Shown: positions 11,626-25,080, counted from the stretch's first letter. The stretch: 64,000 nt of DNA from Onchocerca volvulus (GCA_000499405.2 HG738140.1:6804158-6868157); one strand, 5' to 3'. A program made the numbers and translations. The notes: generated by a model from the sequence alone, not told the origin.

Positions 11626-12610
11626 TTTATTTAGACCGAAAAGAAAAAAAAAGCATAAATTGATTAATATGTCAACTTAATTAATTAAAAAATCATTTTT
11701 CCCTCTTTATTCTTCTCTATTTATCCCTTCTCGCATTGATGAACTAAGAGGTATAAAAATTCAGTTTTTATAATTGATACCTGAATAATAGTTGAAAGTT
11801 AGATTTGATTTGATTAATTGATAAACTGATCGATCGATTCACCGATCAATTAAAATGATTGATGAAATTTCTATTTTGAATATAGGTTTAATTAATTATG
11901 ATCAATATTTATTTGCTGATTAATCCAAATTAATCGTTTTTTAAATTTAATTTATTCAATATTGTTTATCTAGTAAATTACTTAATTATTTATTACATAT
12001 GGATTATTTTATTTGCTGATTAATCCAATCTCATGTTTACTTAAATGATCAAATTGACCATTGATTGATTAATTTTCGAAATTTAATTTAATATTCGACA
12101 TTATGCATACAACAAATGATATGATTACTTATTATGCGTGGAATCTTTCCTTTTTCCTTTTCATATTTCCCATTTTTATTATCTTTTTTTTTGCTTTTTT
12201 CTAATAGTAGTAGATTTTTTTTAATTTTTTTAATGATTTTTTTTGTTCCTATTATTCTTTGTCACTTTTTCTCTTCATTACTAGTCAAATTATTTGTCAA
12301 GTACAAGCGGATTGAATGAAAAAAGATGTAAAATGGATAGCACAATAGGACATTTTATAGTTTGATCGATCGAAGTTGTAATTGCAAAAGTTTCTTATAA
12401 TTGCTTATAAAGAAAAATTATTAAGATGATCGAATAGGAATAAATGAAAAATTGTGATGGTTCAAAAAAAAAAAAAAAAAGAAGAAAGAGGCTAAATCGA
12501 TTTATTTTATTGAAAATTTGATATTCCAAATTTCATAGAAAAAAAAAAAAAGAAAAAACAGTTCTAAAATAATCTGCACTTGTAATGTCTATAGTTTTAT
12601 TTGTTTTTTA

Positions 12611-13176
12611 TTCTTTTTTTTTTCGAACATTTCAGAAAATTTTTAACGATTTTGCAAAATTATTTTAATTTTTGATTTCTTCCTTTTTTAAAATCTGTTT
12701 AAGTATATATTTGAAATAACTCTACTTATAAGGCCTTATTTAACTTCTTTTTTCAAATTTGTTGAAATATTTTAGAAAATATCAAACAATTTCACGAATT
12801 TATTTCAATTTTAAAGTTTTTTCCTTTTTTTTTTAAATTTGTTTGAATGTATCTGAAACAATTTTCATTTTGCCCGTCTTTTTTTTTCCAAATTTTTTCG
12901 TAAATTTCAAAAAATTTTCATCACTTCTACAAAATTATTTTGATTTTCCTTTTTTTTTTTTTCAAATTTGTTCACATATTTCAGAAAATTTTTTAATTTT
13001 CGATTTTCTCCTTTTTTTTTTTCTAATTTATTCTATATTTGAAATGATTTCGATTTATAATGCTTTGTTTAATTTCTATTTTGCTCTTTTTACTTTTCTT
13101 TCAAATTTATTCGAATAGTTCGGGAAATTAATTTTTAACAATTTTGCGAAAATTATTTAATCAAAAATTTCCGCCT
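12611..13176. repeat. Interleaved two-type tandem repeat upstream of the 13211 gene
   Basis: Type 1 units (about 70-80 bp: T-run, CAAATTTGTTC, ATATTTCAGAAAATTTT, CAATTTTGCAAAATTATTT, TTTTTCC) begin near 12611, 12749, 12879, 12949 and 13091. Type 2 units (about 55-80 bp: TTATTC/TTTG, TATATTTGAAAT, ACTTTATAATGCTTTATTTA-like) lie near 12684, 12826 and 13012. The array therefore alternates as a diverged higher-order repeat. Each unit contains a pyrimidine run, and some contain TTTCAG. Confidence 0.65.
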
Positions 13177-13177
13177 T

Positions 13178-13188
13178 TTTTTTTTCAG
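13178..13188 (+). promoter_or_regulatory. Spliced-leader or cis acceptor ahead of the 13211 start codon
   Basis: A long T run ending TTTTTCAG at 13188 is a textbook nematode acceptor, 22 bases before the ATG at 13211. The stretch between carries stop codons in the ATG frame, so it is 5' UTR. Trans-splicing is inferred. Confidence 0.6.
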
Positions 13189-13210
13189 CTAAATGATAGC
13201 TTAATAAAAA

Positions 13211-13820
13211 ATGGATGATGATGATCAAATGATGTATCCGGCTGATGCTGAAATACTTAATTCCGAAGAAGAATTTCATTATCCATCCAATAATTCGCAA
13301 CCATCAACTTCATTTTTCGCAACTTCCAATTTCTTGTTAAATTCTTCTTGTCGAGATCGAGATTTATTCATGCAACAACCAATTGCTTCATCACATGGAC
13401 CACAATCAACGAATGAATTAGCAGCATTGCAATATCTTGCTTTGCCATTGATACAATTAGCTCGGACTGAATTATCGATTGATCCGCAATTAATTTTATC
13501 GAAATATTTCGAAACAATCAAATCGTTATCATTGCAACCATTATTAGCAGCAGCAGCTCCATCTCATCTGATACCTGAGCTATTAAATTCTTTGGCCTGG
13601 GATCAATGGCTTTGCTTTTTGGCCACAACATTAACACCAGCCCAGTGGCAATTATACTGGATGAATTATTTGGTGCTATTTGGAACTTTAGGCTTACCTC
13701 AACATCTCGTCAATTTCTTCACTACTACCGCTACATTCAATTTTTCGCCTCCATCATATTTATTATCATCGTTGCAAACAAATACCACCGATTGGATGAT
13801 TTTTCGGCAACAATTCTATG
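13211..13820 (+). CDS. First coding exon (203 codons) of an unrecognised gene, rest not assembled
   Basis: The ATG follows a strong acceptor by 22 bases. The frame stays open for 610 nt at clearly coding composition and stops at a good donor, G|GTAAGC, at 13821 (phase 1). The protein begins MDDDDQMMYP, is acidic, then rich in Ser, Asn and Gln to about residue 65. It then becomes leucine-rich and mostly helical in appearance, with an LLAAAAPSHL stretch near residue 115 and several tryptophans. There is no signal peptide and no domain I can name. Beyond the donor the frame reads 11 more codons to a stop, so splicing is expected. The next exon was not identified with confidence. Candidates with fitting or adjustable phase lie tens of kilobases away, which would mean very long introns, as in many nematode developmental regulators; that is inference. 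Confidence 0.75.
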
Positions 13821-13857
13821 GTAAGCATTTCTTGTTTTCGTTTTCACCTTTTTGAAT

Positions 13858-13888
<31 letters not shown>

Positions 13889-14769
13889 ATATTTTAAAAT
13901 TTCAGTTTACTTTTTCAGAGTAATAATAGAGTAGTAAATAAATTTCTTTTCAAAGCAAATAGTATAAATATTCGTAGTTAAGATTAAAATTTGAATCAAA
14001 TTTGGTAATCAATATTGATGAAGAAAAAAATTTGATTGATTGATGAAATGATGAAATTTTTAATATATTCTGTCCTAAATCTGAATTGAATTAAAAGCCA
14101 AAATTGAATCGCTTTTTTTTTTTCAATCATTCATTTTGAATTATTTTTTATCTTTATCTTTTGATAATTAAATGATTTCATCGTTGCTGACATTTAACTC
14201 TTCACTCAATCGTCATTGAGTAGAGTTTTGTAGCTTTTTCCTATGAATACTTTTAATTTTTAAATTTCACAAAAAAAAAAAAGGAAGCCGAGAATATTTG
14301 TGGAGGATTTTTTTTTTTTTTGCTTCAGTCTGAGCGAAATTGCCAGCTGCCAGAAATAAATTATTTTTTGTAAAAGTTAAAGTATTTTATAACCATCGTT
14401 GAATGATATTTTCTCAGCCGTTTATTTTTTTTTCTTTCATTTTTTATTGTGGAATCATTTAGAAACAAAACTGAATGTTATAAAACTTAAAAAGAAGAAA
14501 ACGATATGATTAAACTTGAAATTAAATAAGTATTAAAGTCCGATATTTGCTTCATTTTTTGTCAATCAATTTTTATTAATTAATAATATTTACCAGTTAC
14601 CACATTTTTTTAACTTTTAAGATTATTTCATATAAAATTTGCATCATTCAATTTGAGAATTAGTCAGTTATAATTTATTAGATATGCTTGAATTTATCAT
14701 AAATTTCAAAACATTATTTCGATTTTTGTCTTCTCTTTCTTCCTTTTCTATTCTTTTTTCCTTCGTTAC

Positions 14770-14806
<37 letters not shown>

Positions 14807-17675
14807 TTTCTGATTATTTTCGAATTGATACGATCAAAAAATTTTTAATTTTAATAAAAAATTGGATGAAAAAATGAAAATTTTAAATAAAAAATTTTTA
14901 ACATTTCAAATATTTGTAATGTGAGGCAATTTTAGAAAAAATTTTTTTTTCCTAAATGACATTTCGATTTCTTTTATAATTACCATTTTTGTAATTATCA
15001 GATTCGATTTTTTTTCTCTTTATAATTGTCAAAATTATGAAGAGATATGTGTGAAATATACTGCAGAAATGTGTGAAATATTTTGTAGAAAGTATTTGTT
15101 AATATGTTGGAGAGGAATTCTATTTATACATTTCCGATATAATTACATATTTTTTAAAGATCTAAGTTTGCATAAATTTGATTATTTTGTGATCGTAAAT
15201 GCATTTAAAGTTAACCTAAGTTTCAATTATTAGTTTATTATGATAAATTGAATTAATTACAATTTTGATTTAATCTCAACGAAGCTTAGTACATTCCGTA
15301 TAAATTATGCTAGCTTTATACCTATGATAATTAGAACTGACTTGTTTATATTTGTCACTTTTTCTCGAATATAATAACAAAGTTATAAATATCATTATCC
15401 AATAAGCAAATTTCTTGCATTTATTAAATATCACACCTAGAAATATAGTGATTAGAATTATCAGCGAAATTAGTATGTCATATTCAAAGAAACTTACTTT
15501 TCATTTATCACACATGCGAAGTTTCATTAATGATATATCTGTGAATACAGGTTAATGAATTATCAAATTGCTTCATTAACGACAAATTTTTATTTCATCA
15601 GTATTTAGGTAGCCATTTTAAGAATTTTTCACTTTTTTTCTCTATTTCATCTAGATTTTTGATATTTTATTTTCACTTTTTTCTTTTATTCATTTATCAT
15701 GAATGATGACTTGGAATAATTATTTAATGCTTGAAATGATTATAGAATTTAATTGCTTAGTTAAATATCAGTATGAAGTCTATTGAATATTACAAATTTT
15801 TTGTTGACACAATCTTTTTTCCTTTTCTTTTTACCGGAATATTGACGGAATATTTTGGTTAAGTTTTTGAAAAAATAATTGAAATTTATTTCAAAAAATT
15901 TATTGTGCTATAGAAATTGTGTATTAGTTTTAAATGATATAAACGAGCAATTTTGAGGTTTACTTTTTTTTATTCGTTAATTAGTTGTAGGGACAGATTT
16001 TAAATAATCTAAAAGTACAATAGAATGTTTCATAAAAAATGTATTTTTTAGAAAAAGAATTAAATATCATTTAATTATCAACAATATTTTATATGATTAT
16101 TCAATTAATGAATACTTTCAAGAAAAATTAGGTAAAATTAGGACAGTCAGGCTATCATGGAATAATATTATGCCAATCTTCAATTTATCAATATATTTCA
16201 TGAGCTTTTATTTTATTTTTTTAATGGAATGTTTCAAAAGTATCTTTTCAGCAACTTGTTCCATCCTTCTGATTTTTGATTTTTTCGTTTTTCTTTTTTT
16301 TTTCTTTTTTTCTTTTTTTTTGAAAACGTTTAAAAGAGAAAACAAGTCTTATTATATTCAATTTTATTCAAAAGTTGGGATTTTTTCTTTTTCAAGTTGC
16401 ATACAAATAAGTTATAAAGTGATATTGTGGAAAATGATTAAAATTAGCAATATAATAAAAGCGTAGGAATTACATAATTAATTTATCCATTACAATTTAT
16501 ATTTAGAAATAATCAATTTTAAATTGAAGGGAAAGAAAGAAGATTGAAAAGAAAGAAAGGAGATTAAAATTTTAAGATTGAAATTTTTTAGACTAAAAGG
16601 CCTCAATCATTTGATATCTTATTGATTATCACTTTGTATCAAATGACATGCAATTTTATTATGCACCAATGATTTATTTTGAAATATTTAGCAATTTAAA
16701 ATCCATTTCTTACATATTATATTTGAAATATACGATTTAAACTTGTGTTTTATTTCGTTTTTTGTTTTTTCGAAGGACTATTTGCGATTTGAAGATTATT
16801 TGCGATTCGAAATTTGACGCATTGTCATATCAGTGATTTTTCAACTTACTTTTATCTATTTATCATATTTCTTATCGAATATTTTCATATATTAAGAGTC
16901 TGCGCTTAGCATGCACAATATGATCGCAATTTCTTGCATTCATGCAAATATATATTTGATAAATGTTGCAGTGTTATGTGTTAAATAATAATAGGAAAAA
17001 AGAAATGAAGAATTAATTAAATCTAGCATGAAATTTGACATGATAATTGCATTTTCTTGCATTCTTGCATTTTTCTGAATTTTCTGCAACATATATAATT
17101 GGTGTCTTTGCATATTTTAAATTACTAACAAAAAGCATCAGCAAAATGGAATATAATCGAAAGATGATTTGTAGCAGAAAAAATTTAAAAAAAAAAAATT
17201 GCTCAATTTGTATAAATTTTAAAGTTTTTAAAATTTTATTGAATAAAAAAAAAAAATATTCATTAGATTTTTGATTCTTCAAAATATTGATATAATGGCA
17301 ATTATTTTGCTCTTTATTGACTTACTTTAAAAATTATTAATACTAAATTCATAACAAAAAATATACCTATCAAATTTTCTTTAATTAAATATTAATAACA
17401 AATGAACAAATATAATAAAAATAATAATAATAAATATTAAAAATAATAGTAATAAATAATAAATAATAATAATAATAATAAATGATCATTATTATCATTA
17501 TTCTTATCATTACTGATTAGTGATAATAAATGTTGTTCAATATATTTGCGCAATTTCTTCAAAATGACATTTTGCTGCGACAATTGTCGTCTTCAAATAA
17601 ATATATGAAAATGAATGAATGGTTGATTGATTAAATGAATGATTAAATATTAAAAAAAAAAAAAAAAAAAAAAAG
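13821..17675. other. Long AT-rich stretch, probably intron of the 13211 gene
   Basis: No convincing exon. A 41-base acceptor-donor interval at 14329-14369 has a good TGCTTCAG acceptor but cannot follow the phase 1 donor at 13821 without a stop. A CT microsatellite lies at 14773-14807. Confidence 0.45.
14773..14807. repeat. CT microsatellite
   Basis: About 14 uninterrupted CT dinucleotides followed by one A interruption and further CTC. Confidence 0.9.
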
Positions 17676-17847
17676 NNNNNNNNNNNNNNNNNNNNNNNNN
17701 NNNNNNNNNNNNNNNNNNNNNNNNNNNNNNNNNNNNNNNNNNNNNNNNNNNNNNNNNNNNNNNNNNNNNNNNNNNNNNNNNNNNNNNNNNNNNNNNNNNN
17801 NNNNNNNNNNNNNNNNNNNNNNNNNNNNNNNNNNNNNNNNNNNNNNN
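17676..17847. other. Assembly gap (172 N)
   Basis: Run of N. The left edge is a run of A and the right edge a run of T, so the gap probably breaks at a homopolymer or an inverted repeat. Confidence 0.95.
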
Positions 17848-18339
17848 TTTTTTTTTTTTTTTTTTTTTTTTTTTTTTCTATAATAGAAAATAATTAAATA
17901 GTTGCTTATTAAAAATTTGAAATGATTATATTTATATTTAAAAATAATTTATTCATGATTATTATTATTACCTTTTTTTTGTAAAAATTGGATTAAATTT
18001 TATTACTAAATTTCGATTAAATTCTAAAACTTAGTAACTAATATATTAAATATTCGAAATGCGTCATTTTTATTTTTTATTTCAATTAAATCATATCTAA
18101 ACGAATATTTATGATTATTTTTCTTTTTTTTTTCGCTGTAAAAACTAGATTAAATTTAATTGATAAATTTTATTGTAAAAGAAATTGTAGAAATTTCTAG
18201 TGAGTAATTTTCTTTTAATTTAGCATTTTTAAGCTTAAAAGAACTATCAATCAGAAAAATCTTTCCATTTCTTAAATTTTCAGACATAACAATTATAATA
18301 TATTAGTTATTAGATTGCTGAAAATTAAATCTATAACAA

Positions 18340-18465
18340 ATTTTGTCCAATGGAATTTCAATTTTGTTACAAATCGATTGCTAGCTGGAATTTAATTTAT
18401 TACAATTATGCTAAAATGAAATTTCGATCTGCTACAATTAGATCACCTGAATTTATTACCTTCGC
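18340..18465. repeat. Degenerate short tandem repeat, about 30-40 bp unit
   Basis: Repeats of TGGAATTT, then TTGCTACAATTA/TTGTTACAAAT, then GATTGCTAG/GATCAC, three to four diverged copies. Confidence 0.4.
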
Positions 18466-19025
18466 TTTTAGAATCAACAATTATGTGATTATTTTCACTT
18501 ACCTTTAATTAGTATGATTTGTGAGCAAAATATTTTACTGACTTATAGATTTAAATTTGAATTTACAGATTTGATACATTTAAAAAATTAGATAATTGTA
18601 AATGTGCATTATTTTACCTTTACATCCAGTAAAATCTTTTACCTAATCGAAATTTACTTGGAATTAATATTGTTATTGCATATCTCAAAAAATCTTTGAA
18701 ATTCGTACATTTTAGTTTACTGTTTTTTGATTGGAAAACTTACGATTCAAAGTTTTGCAGGAATCGTTTTGCTTGAAAAACAACGATTTGCAAACATTTC
18801 ATCTTATGATTCTCGGAAATTTCTATCTACTTCTTTGAAGTAGCCACAAAACTGGTTGCACTAATTAATTTGAGACAAATTTCTGCTGAAATTATTCGGA
18901 ACAGATTGATTTATTTTTTGAAGAACAATCTTTTGCTATCAGTTCAGATCAGATTAAATTCTTTCAAATTTTTCAATAAACTTTTAAGAAATCAGCCTAC
19001 TATTATTGCAAATAAAAATTTGCAA

Positions 19026-19164
19026 ATGGGCAATTCAGCAACTACGCAATCACGCAATGTTCGCCATTCAAAATCTCGCAATTCTTATCGTCGAGTTCTG
19101 AAACAACAAAATTCCACTCAAAATCAAAATCAACAAAATATAGAACATGCTAATTACGATAGAG
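19026..19164 (+). CDS. Candidate first exon with N-myristoylation motif, unrecognised protein
   Basis: An ATG at 19026 opens MGNSATTQSRNVRHSKS and runs 46 codons, basic and Gln/Asn/Ser-rich, to a good donor, AGAG|GTTAGT, at 19165 (phase 1). M-G-N-S-A-T fits the N-myristoyltransferase rule (Gly2, Thr6), followed by basic residues that would aid membrane binding. The frame is open upstream to 18810, so the ATG choice is uncertain, and a leading acceptor (GTTTTGCAG ending near 18760, or GTTCAG at 18950) is only weakly defined. No downstream partner exon was recognised. It may be an alternative first exon within the intron of the 13211 gene, or an independent gene interrupted by poor readability. 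Confidence 0.45.
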
Positions 19165-20221
19165 GTTAGTTTCATGTTTTTAGTTAGAAATTTTTGCTTA
19201 ATTAATAACAGGCTTAATTATTTGACAAATAAATTTAATTGCCATTTTATTAATTTGAAATATATATTACTAAAATCTGGTGATTTATGCTTCGTAATAT
19301 CATCTAAATATTCTTCTATTCATTCAGCCAAATATTTCTGAATGGCTAACTTTTTGGCAATTTTTGAACTTTTGCTTTCTCGATATTTGAGAGGATTATC
19401 TTTCAACGTGATATTTGAAAATTAACGTGATACTTGGAAATTAACATGAAATTTGAAAGTTAAACGTGATGTTTGTGAAGTAAATTCCAATCATCAGTAA
19501 TGGTAATGAAAATTACTAGTTCAATAAATAAATACTTATTTGCAAGTTACTCCTCTGTTTTGAATGTTGTGTCACTTTTTTTTTTTTTCGTTTGTTGTGA
19601 CATTTGTGACATTTTTATTCGCTTGCTTACACTGTTTATTTTGCTGCACAGAATTTTTCAGTACTCAATATTTCATTTATTTTTAAATGACAGAAGGAAA
19701 AATTCTAACTTTTCAAAGATTTAATTTTAAATTATATATGAAAATATGTAACATATTTTTTTTTTTTGAATTCACTACGAATTTTCGTATCAATTCGAAT
19801 CTTTTTTTTTTTTATTACTAAAACAACAAAATAGTACTTTTCTCTAAGTTTTTCCAATGAGCTAATCGATATTTGCATTTGAAAATTAATTGGTTAGAAT
19901 TAAGCAATAAATTAAATTAGAACAGTTGTGAGATCAACAAAATAACATCAAAAACTGAGCGTAATGAACAAGAAAACAAAATATTGCAAAGTTTTGCTTT
20001 CTGCAAAAAATAAATTTGCAAATTGTAAAGAAAAATTTAGATTAGAAAAGAAAAAAAAAAAGAAGTGAAATTATATTTCATTACAAAATGTGCGAAAATT
20101 TTTAAGCAACAGAAATTTGCTTCGAACATTCTTCGCAAATATCTAAGTTTCATTGAAAAAATGAAAATTATTAATAATATTTATTTCATTTTAATTATAT
20201 TTCAGATTAGCATTTAGTAAT

Positions 20222-20531
20222 TTATTACTCTTTATCAAAATGATTAATAAATCATCTTTTTTTTTTTTCAAAAATCAGTATTTGATTAACTCGAAAGTTT
20301 ATTAAATTATAATTCTTTGCTAAAATAATTCATTTTTTCCTTTAAATTAATATTTCATTAATTCAAAAATTTATTAAACTATTACACTCTATCAAAATAA
20401 AATAATTCATTCTTTTTTTCTTTCGAAAATTATTATTTGATCAATTCAAAAGTTTATTAAATTATTACACTTTATCAAAGTAATTCATTCTTCTTTTTTT
20501 CAAAAATTAATATTTGATCAGTTCAAAATTA
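20222..20531. repeat. Tandem repeat, four units of about 73-83 bp
   Basis: Units begin at about 20222, 20298, 20371 and 20454. Each reads TTTATTAAATTATTACACT, then TATCAAAATAATTCATT, a T run, AAAATTAATATTTGATCAAT, then TCAAAAGT, with point changes and small indels. Confidence 0.8.
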
Positions 20532-23055
20532 GTATTTAATTAGCATTGGCAGAAAATATTCCAAAGGTATGGCAGTAGTAAATAAAAGTTTGAAATAAAT
20601 CATAGGATTTGTAACAAATCTGCGGTGTTAATTTCAACTGGAACAGTTGGTGAGCACAAAATTTTAGCTTTCAAAAAATTTTTCACATACTATCAATTAT
20701 CATCTCCTCATTTATAATCATTTCACTGCAAACAATTAATTAATTAGACAGTGCAATTTTAATTTGATAATAACTTTTTACTTGAAACTATAAAAATAGC
20801 AATTTTTATAATTAATAATAATGATTGTAATTGGACACTTATTACTAAATGGTTTCGTTTTATTTCAAATAAAAAATAATTTTTTTTTCATATTTTGCAT
20901 AACATTTCTTCGATTTTTGTAATTAATAGTGAATATAATTAAAACAAATTATTATCAAATGACTTATTTCTATCCCATGCTAGAGAATTTTTCACTTTTT
21001 TTAAAAATTTTGTTTCACTTTTCCTTAACTTCTAATCAATACAATGACTTTCTATATTTTTCCTGAAAAAAAAAAAAAAGAAAGCAAAAAGAAAAGAATG
21101 TTACATTAGGATCAGAAAGCAAATTTAATTTTTCACTTTCATCTTTCTAAATTTTATGACATTTCCTGTTTTTTTATCCATATTCCTTCTATTCCTTTAT
21201 TTTTCTAAAAAGCTAACTTTTTCTTCGTTTTCTTTTCGTTTTTCCTATTTTTCATCCATTTCTTTGAATGTTTTATGAATATGTTCAATTAAAATGTAAA
21301 TATTTCTTTTTTTATTTTCCAAAAATCCATATATTTCTCTGTCTTTCTTCTTTGGCAAAAGAAGCTCTTTTATCCTTATTAAAATAAACTTTGCTAAATT
21401 GAACCAAAATAATTAATCAACTAGAATTTTCAAATAAAAGAAGAAAAATTTCGACGAATGCATAATAAGAAGAAAAAAAAAAAAAAAGAACAAAAATAGG
21501 GGGAGGAAAAAAAGAATTATAGCATTTTTTTAAATAATATTTTTTTTTATGACTTATTATGTTTATTCAATTAATTTTATTCAATTAATTTAAATAAATT
21601 TCATTTTTATAATCATTCATAAAATTGTAATCTTATTTGTTGTAACTATTGTAATATATTTATTTTTAACGAAAAATTTTTTACTATTTTAATAAAAATT
21701 TTATTTTAACTTCTTACGTTTATTAAATTTTTAATTAAATTTCATTTTTACGTCATTTTAATTTTCCTAAATAAACTAAACATTGTTCATCCTTTTTTTC
21801 ATCGTGCAGTTATTTATTTCAGTAGATAAAATAAAATGATAGTCTAATCATTTAGTTGCTGCAAAATATATGTATTTCAAAAGCTCATATGACATAAACT
21901 TACGTCAAAATACACTAATATTTTTTCATCATCGATCAATCATTTCTGTTTATTTTGATTTTTCAAAATTCAAACAAAAAAAAAAAAAAATCTATCAAAA
22001 ACGCTGCAAACGAAATGAAAAATAAACTGACTTCAAAAAAACAAATTCCAATTTTTCTCTTAAATCCTCTTCTCTTTTCTCTCTCTTTCTCTTTTTTTTT
22101 TCATTCCTTTTTTTTCACTTTTTCTTTTTTCCCATAAATTTTTTTTTTTTTTTTATTTAGTTTTCATATAAAAATATTTTTTGATAAAGAAATTTTTTTG
22201 ATAAAAAATTTTTTCTTTCCTATCTTATTCGTTTGATATTTATTTAATTTTAATTAAAATAAAAAAAAAAAAGAAGCAAATTTAATTTCAATCTTTTTTC
22301 ATCTTGTTTCTTCCTTTTCTTGTATCATTTTATTTGTTCAAATGAAATTTATTCTTGAAAAAAAAAAAAAAAAAGCGATAAAAATGAAGAAAATTTTTTC
22401 AAAAATTTTTCAAACTTTTATTAGTTAAACTCAGTTAATATCGGATTTTAATTCCCCAAACTTTCATTAGGTTTATCGTCTATAAAAAGAAATGAAAAGT
22501 TATGAAATAATTCAAGCATAAAAAATAATAATAACAAAAAAAAATCTTAGCAAATATACGGATTTTAATTTTTTCGTTCTTTTAATAGACGATAAAAGTT
22601 AACAAATAGATAACAATGATAAGGAAGACATATGTATTCATAAATATTTATGTAGAATATTTTATTCGTTTAAATTTTTTTTTTCTTTTTCTAAATCCTT
22701 CTTTCTACATAAATTTTTTTTTATTTCCTTTTTTTTCTTTTTTTTTTTCGCAACCATGTTTTTATTCGCAACTTCTCTGATTTTCATCTCCCCTCGATTT
22801 TTTTTAATTTTTTTTTTTTAATTTCTCCTAATTTCAAACTTTTCTCATACATTACAAGATATTTTTATCACATTTCATTTCATATTTTTTCAATTATTAT
22901 ATTGAAAAATAACGAATATTTGTTAAGAAATTTATTTTTATTATTATTTTATATGTTTAAATGATTCAATACTTATTATATGTTCCGATTTTCTTATCGG
23001 AATATTCGCTGCTTATTTCATCATATTTTATTCGATTATTTTTCAAAAAAAAAAG

Positions 23056-23346
23056 TCCAAACAGATCAGATGCTTTCCAACAATAGCAAATTAGATCAAT
23101 TTATTTTTCAGCAATGACAAATCAGATCAACTTTTTTCCAAAAATAGCAAATCAGATCAGATCTAGTCTTTCTCCAAATATTACAAATCAACTTAACTTT
23201 TTCTCAAACAAAAACAGATCGGATTAATTTTTTCTCCAACGATAATAAAGCAGATTAATTGTTCTCCAAATATAACAAATTAGATCAATTTTTTTCTAAA
23301 GATTTTTTTTTTCCAGATCAGATCAGTTCTTTCCTCAAATATAATT
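23056..23346. repeat. Tandem repeat of about 30-36 bp, around nine diverged units
   Basis: The repeating theme is TTTTCTCCAAATATAGCAAA followed by TCAGATCAA. Some units carry AGATCAGATCAG. Copies differ in length, so the array is old. Confidence 0.75.
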
Positions 23347-24203
23347 CAATATTGTCTCGATAAAAGTAATAGATAATTTGATTCAAAACACAAAAATATT
23401 TCTTCTCCTATTTTTTTAATGTAAAATTAGTAAAAATTCAGCAATAAGTTATCTTATTTTTTGATTTAATGCTTTTTTCTATAAAATTTTCATTCATATT
23501 TTTTCATTTCAATTGAAATTTAGTTTCAGTTTGCAATCATAAATATTAAATTGTTATCAAATTTCGCTTCATTTCTATCATTTGCATAATTTTTTTAAAT
23601 AAAAAAAAAAGGTAATTTTTCTTAATAACGCAAATTTACTCTTAAATTCTTTTTTTCCATTTCTTTATGTTTAAAATTCATACTTTTCAATCATAACAAA
23701 AAGTTTCTCATATTTCGTTTTTAGATTCCAATTTAAATTACTTCCAATTCATATTTTAATTTTAGGCCAATCAAATTTTTCTTACAGTTTGTTGCCATCA
23801 AATTTTTGTGTATTGGTATTTTTAAATGCAAATTTTCTCGCATTTTTCCTATTTTTGAGCTTTCTTTTTTGTAACTTTTCTTTTTGTTCAATTATTTTCA
23901 AATATCAAAAAACATTTTCTTGAATTTTTAGAATTATTTATTCTTAATGGTAATTTATTTTCTAATGCAACTAATCGATAATTTTTTGTTGTCGATTTTA
24001 ATATTTTAAATTTTTTTATATTGCAAAAATGTGAACATTTGTAGTTCGAATATATAGTTTTTAATTACTGATAATTCAATTTTAATATTTTGAATTTTCA
24101 TATATATTTAATTCAAATGTTTTTTTTAAATATTTAAACATAATTGAATAAAAAAAACTTTTTTTTCATTCAATTATATTCAAATTATTTAAAAATTTTT
24201 CAG

Positions 24204-24302
24204 CAACAGATGACTTCTGAGAAAGAAAAATCAATTCTTATTATTTACTTAACACGTATAACTATTACATTTGACAGTATTTGCTTAACACTACAGATAT
24301 GA
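24204..24302 (+). CDS. Weak candidate exon
   Basis: After AAATTTTTCAG (ending 24203), the phase 0 frame reads QQMTSEKEKSILIIY and stays open for 32 codons to TGA at 24300-24302, with an alternative donor GTATAA at 24255. The acceptor is good and the first codons look coding, but the second half is hydrophobic and AT-driven. No partner exon known. Confidence 0.2.
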   Translation, partial: QQMTSEKEKSILIIYLTRITITFDSICLTLQI

Positions 24303-25040
24303 CTATTGGAAAAGTTTTTCACCTTTTTATTTTTATTTACCTTTTTTTTTTTTTTGAAGGTAGAAATGGAAAGAAAAGAATATTTTCAATTATTAATATA
24401 AGCAGTATTTTATTTCAAATATTTATTACAAAAATGATTTTTATACATTAGTAGTAACTAAATTAAATAAAATAAAAATATAACTTTTCTTTTTTTCTTT
24501 TTATAAGCTTCAACCAATAAAAGATTAAATAAAGAATAAATTGGAAAAGAATATTGAATGGAAATTAATTTGAATTGGATGCAATATTATAACTACCAAT
24601 CGTAATTTATATAGGAAAAAACTTAAAAATATAATAATAATGCATTTTAAAAGAAAAGTCTGTAAAAAAAAGTTTTTTAAAATAATTTTCAAATTCAAAA
24701 AAAATCTGGTAAATTTTATTAAGTATTATTGAATATACTAATTAATATAGAACGTTTTTGTGAAAACAGGATGATAATACTTGTTTTTTTCTTAATTTAA
24801 AATTAATTATCTCCTTTTTTTTTTATTCATTTTGATTTGGAAATTACTTTAATGAGAAGAAGTGAATGCTATTTGATAAGTTTTTTTATTACTTGAAAAG
24901 AGAAATAAATAATTATTGTTTAATGTAATATTAGTAAAAAGTGATAATTATTTAATTACTTAATTTTCATTCATATTTTTATTACCTTATAAAATATTGA
25001 TAACTAATTCAAGAATAGATTGGTTTACAGTAACTTTCAG

Positions 25041-25080
25041 ATTCTTCAGATATATTTGGCATGTAATTCTGGAACTATTA
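25041..25080 (+). CDS. Weak candidate 40-base exon
   Basis: Bounded by AACTTTCAG and by the donor GTAAATAA at 25081. It is open in two phases (ILQIYLACNSGTI in phase 0, or FFRYIWHVILELL in phase 2). No homology or partner exon recognised. Confidence 0.18.

Noticed and set aside
20222..23346. CRISPR-like arrays
   Set aside because: The repeats are directly adjacent, diverged and eukaryotic; no constant repeats with unique spacers.
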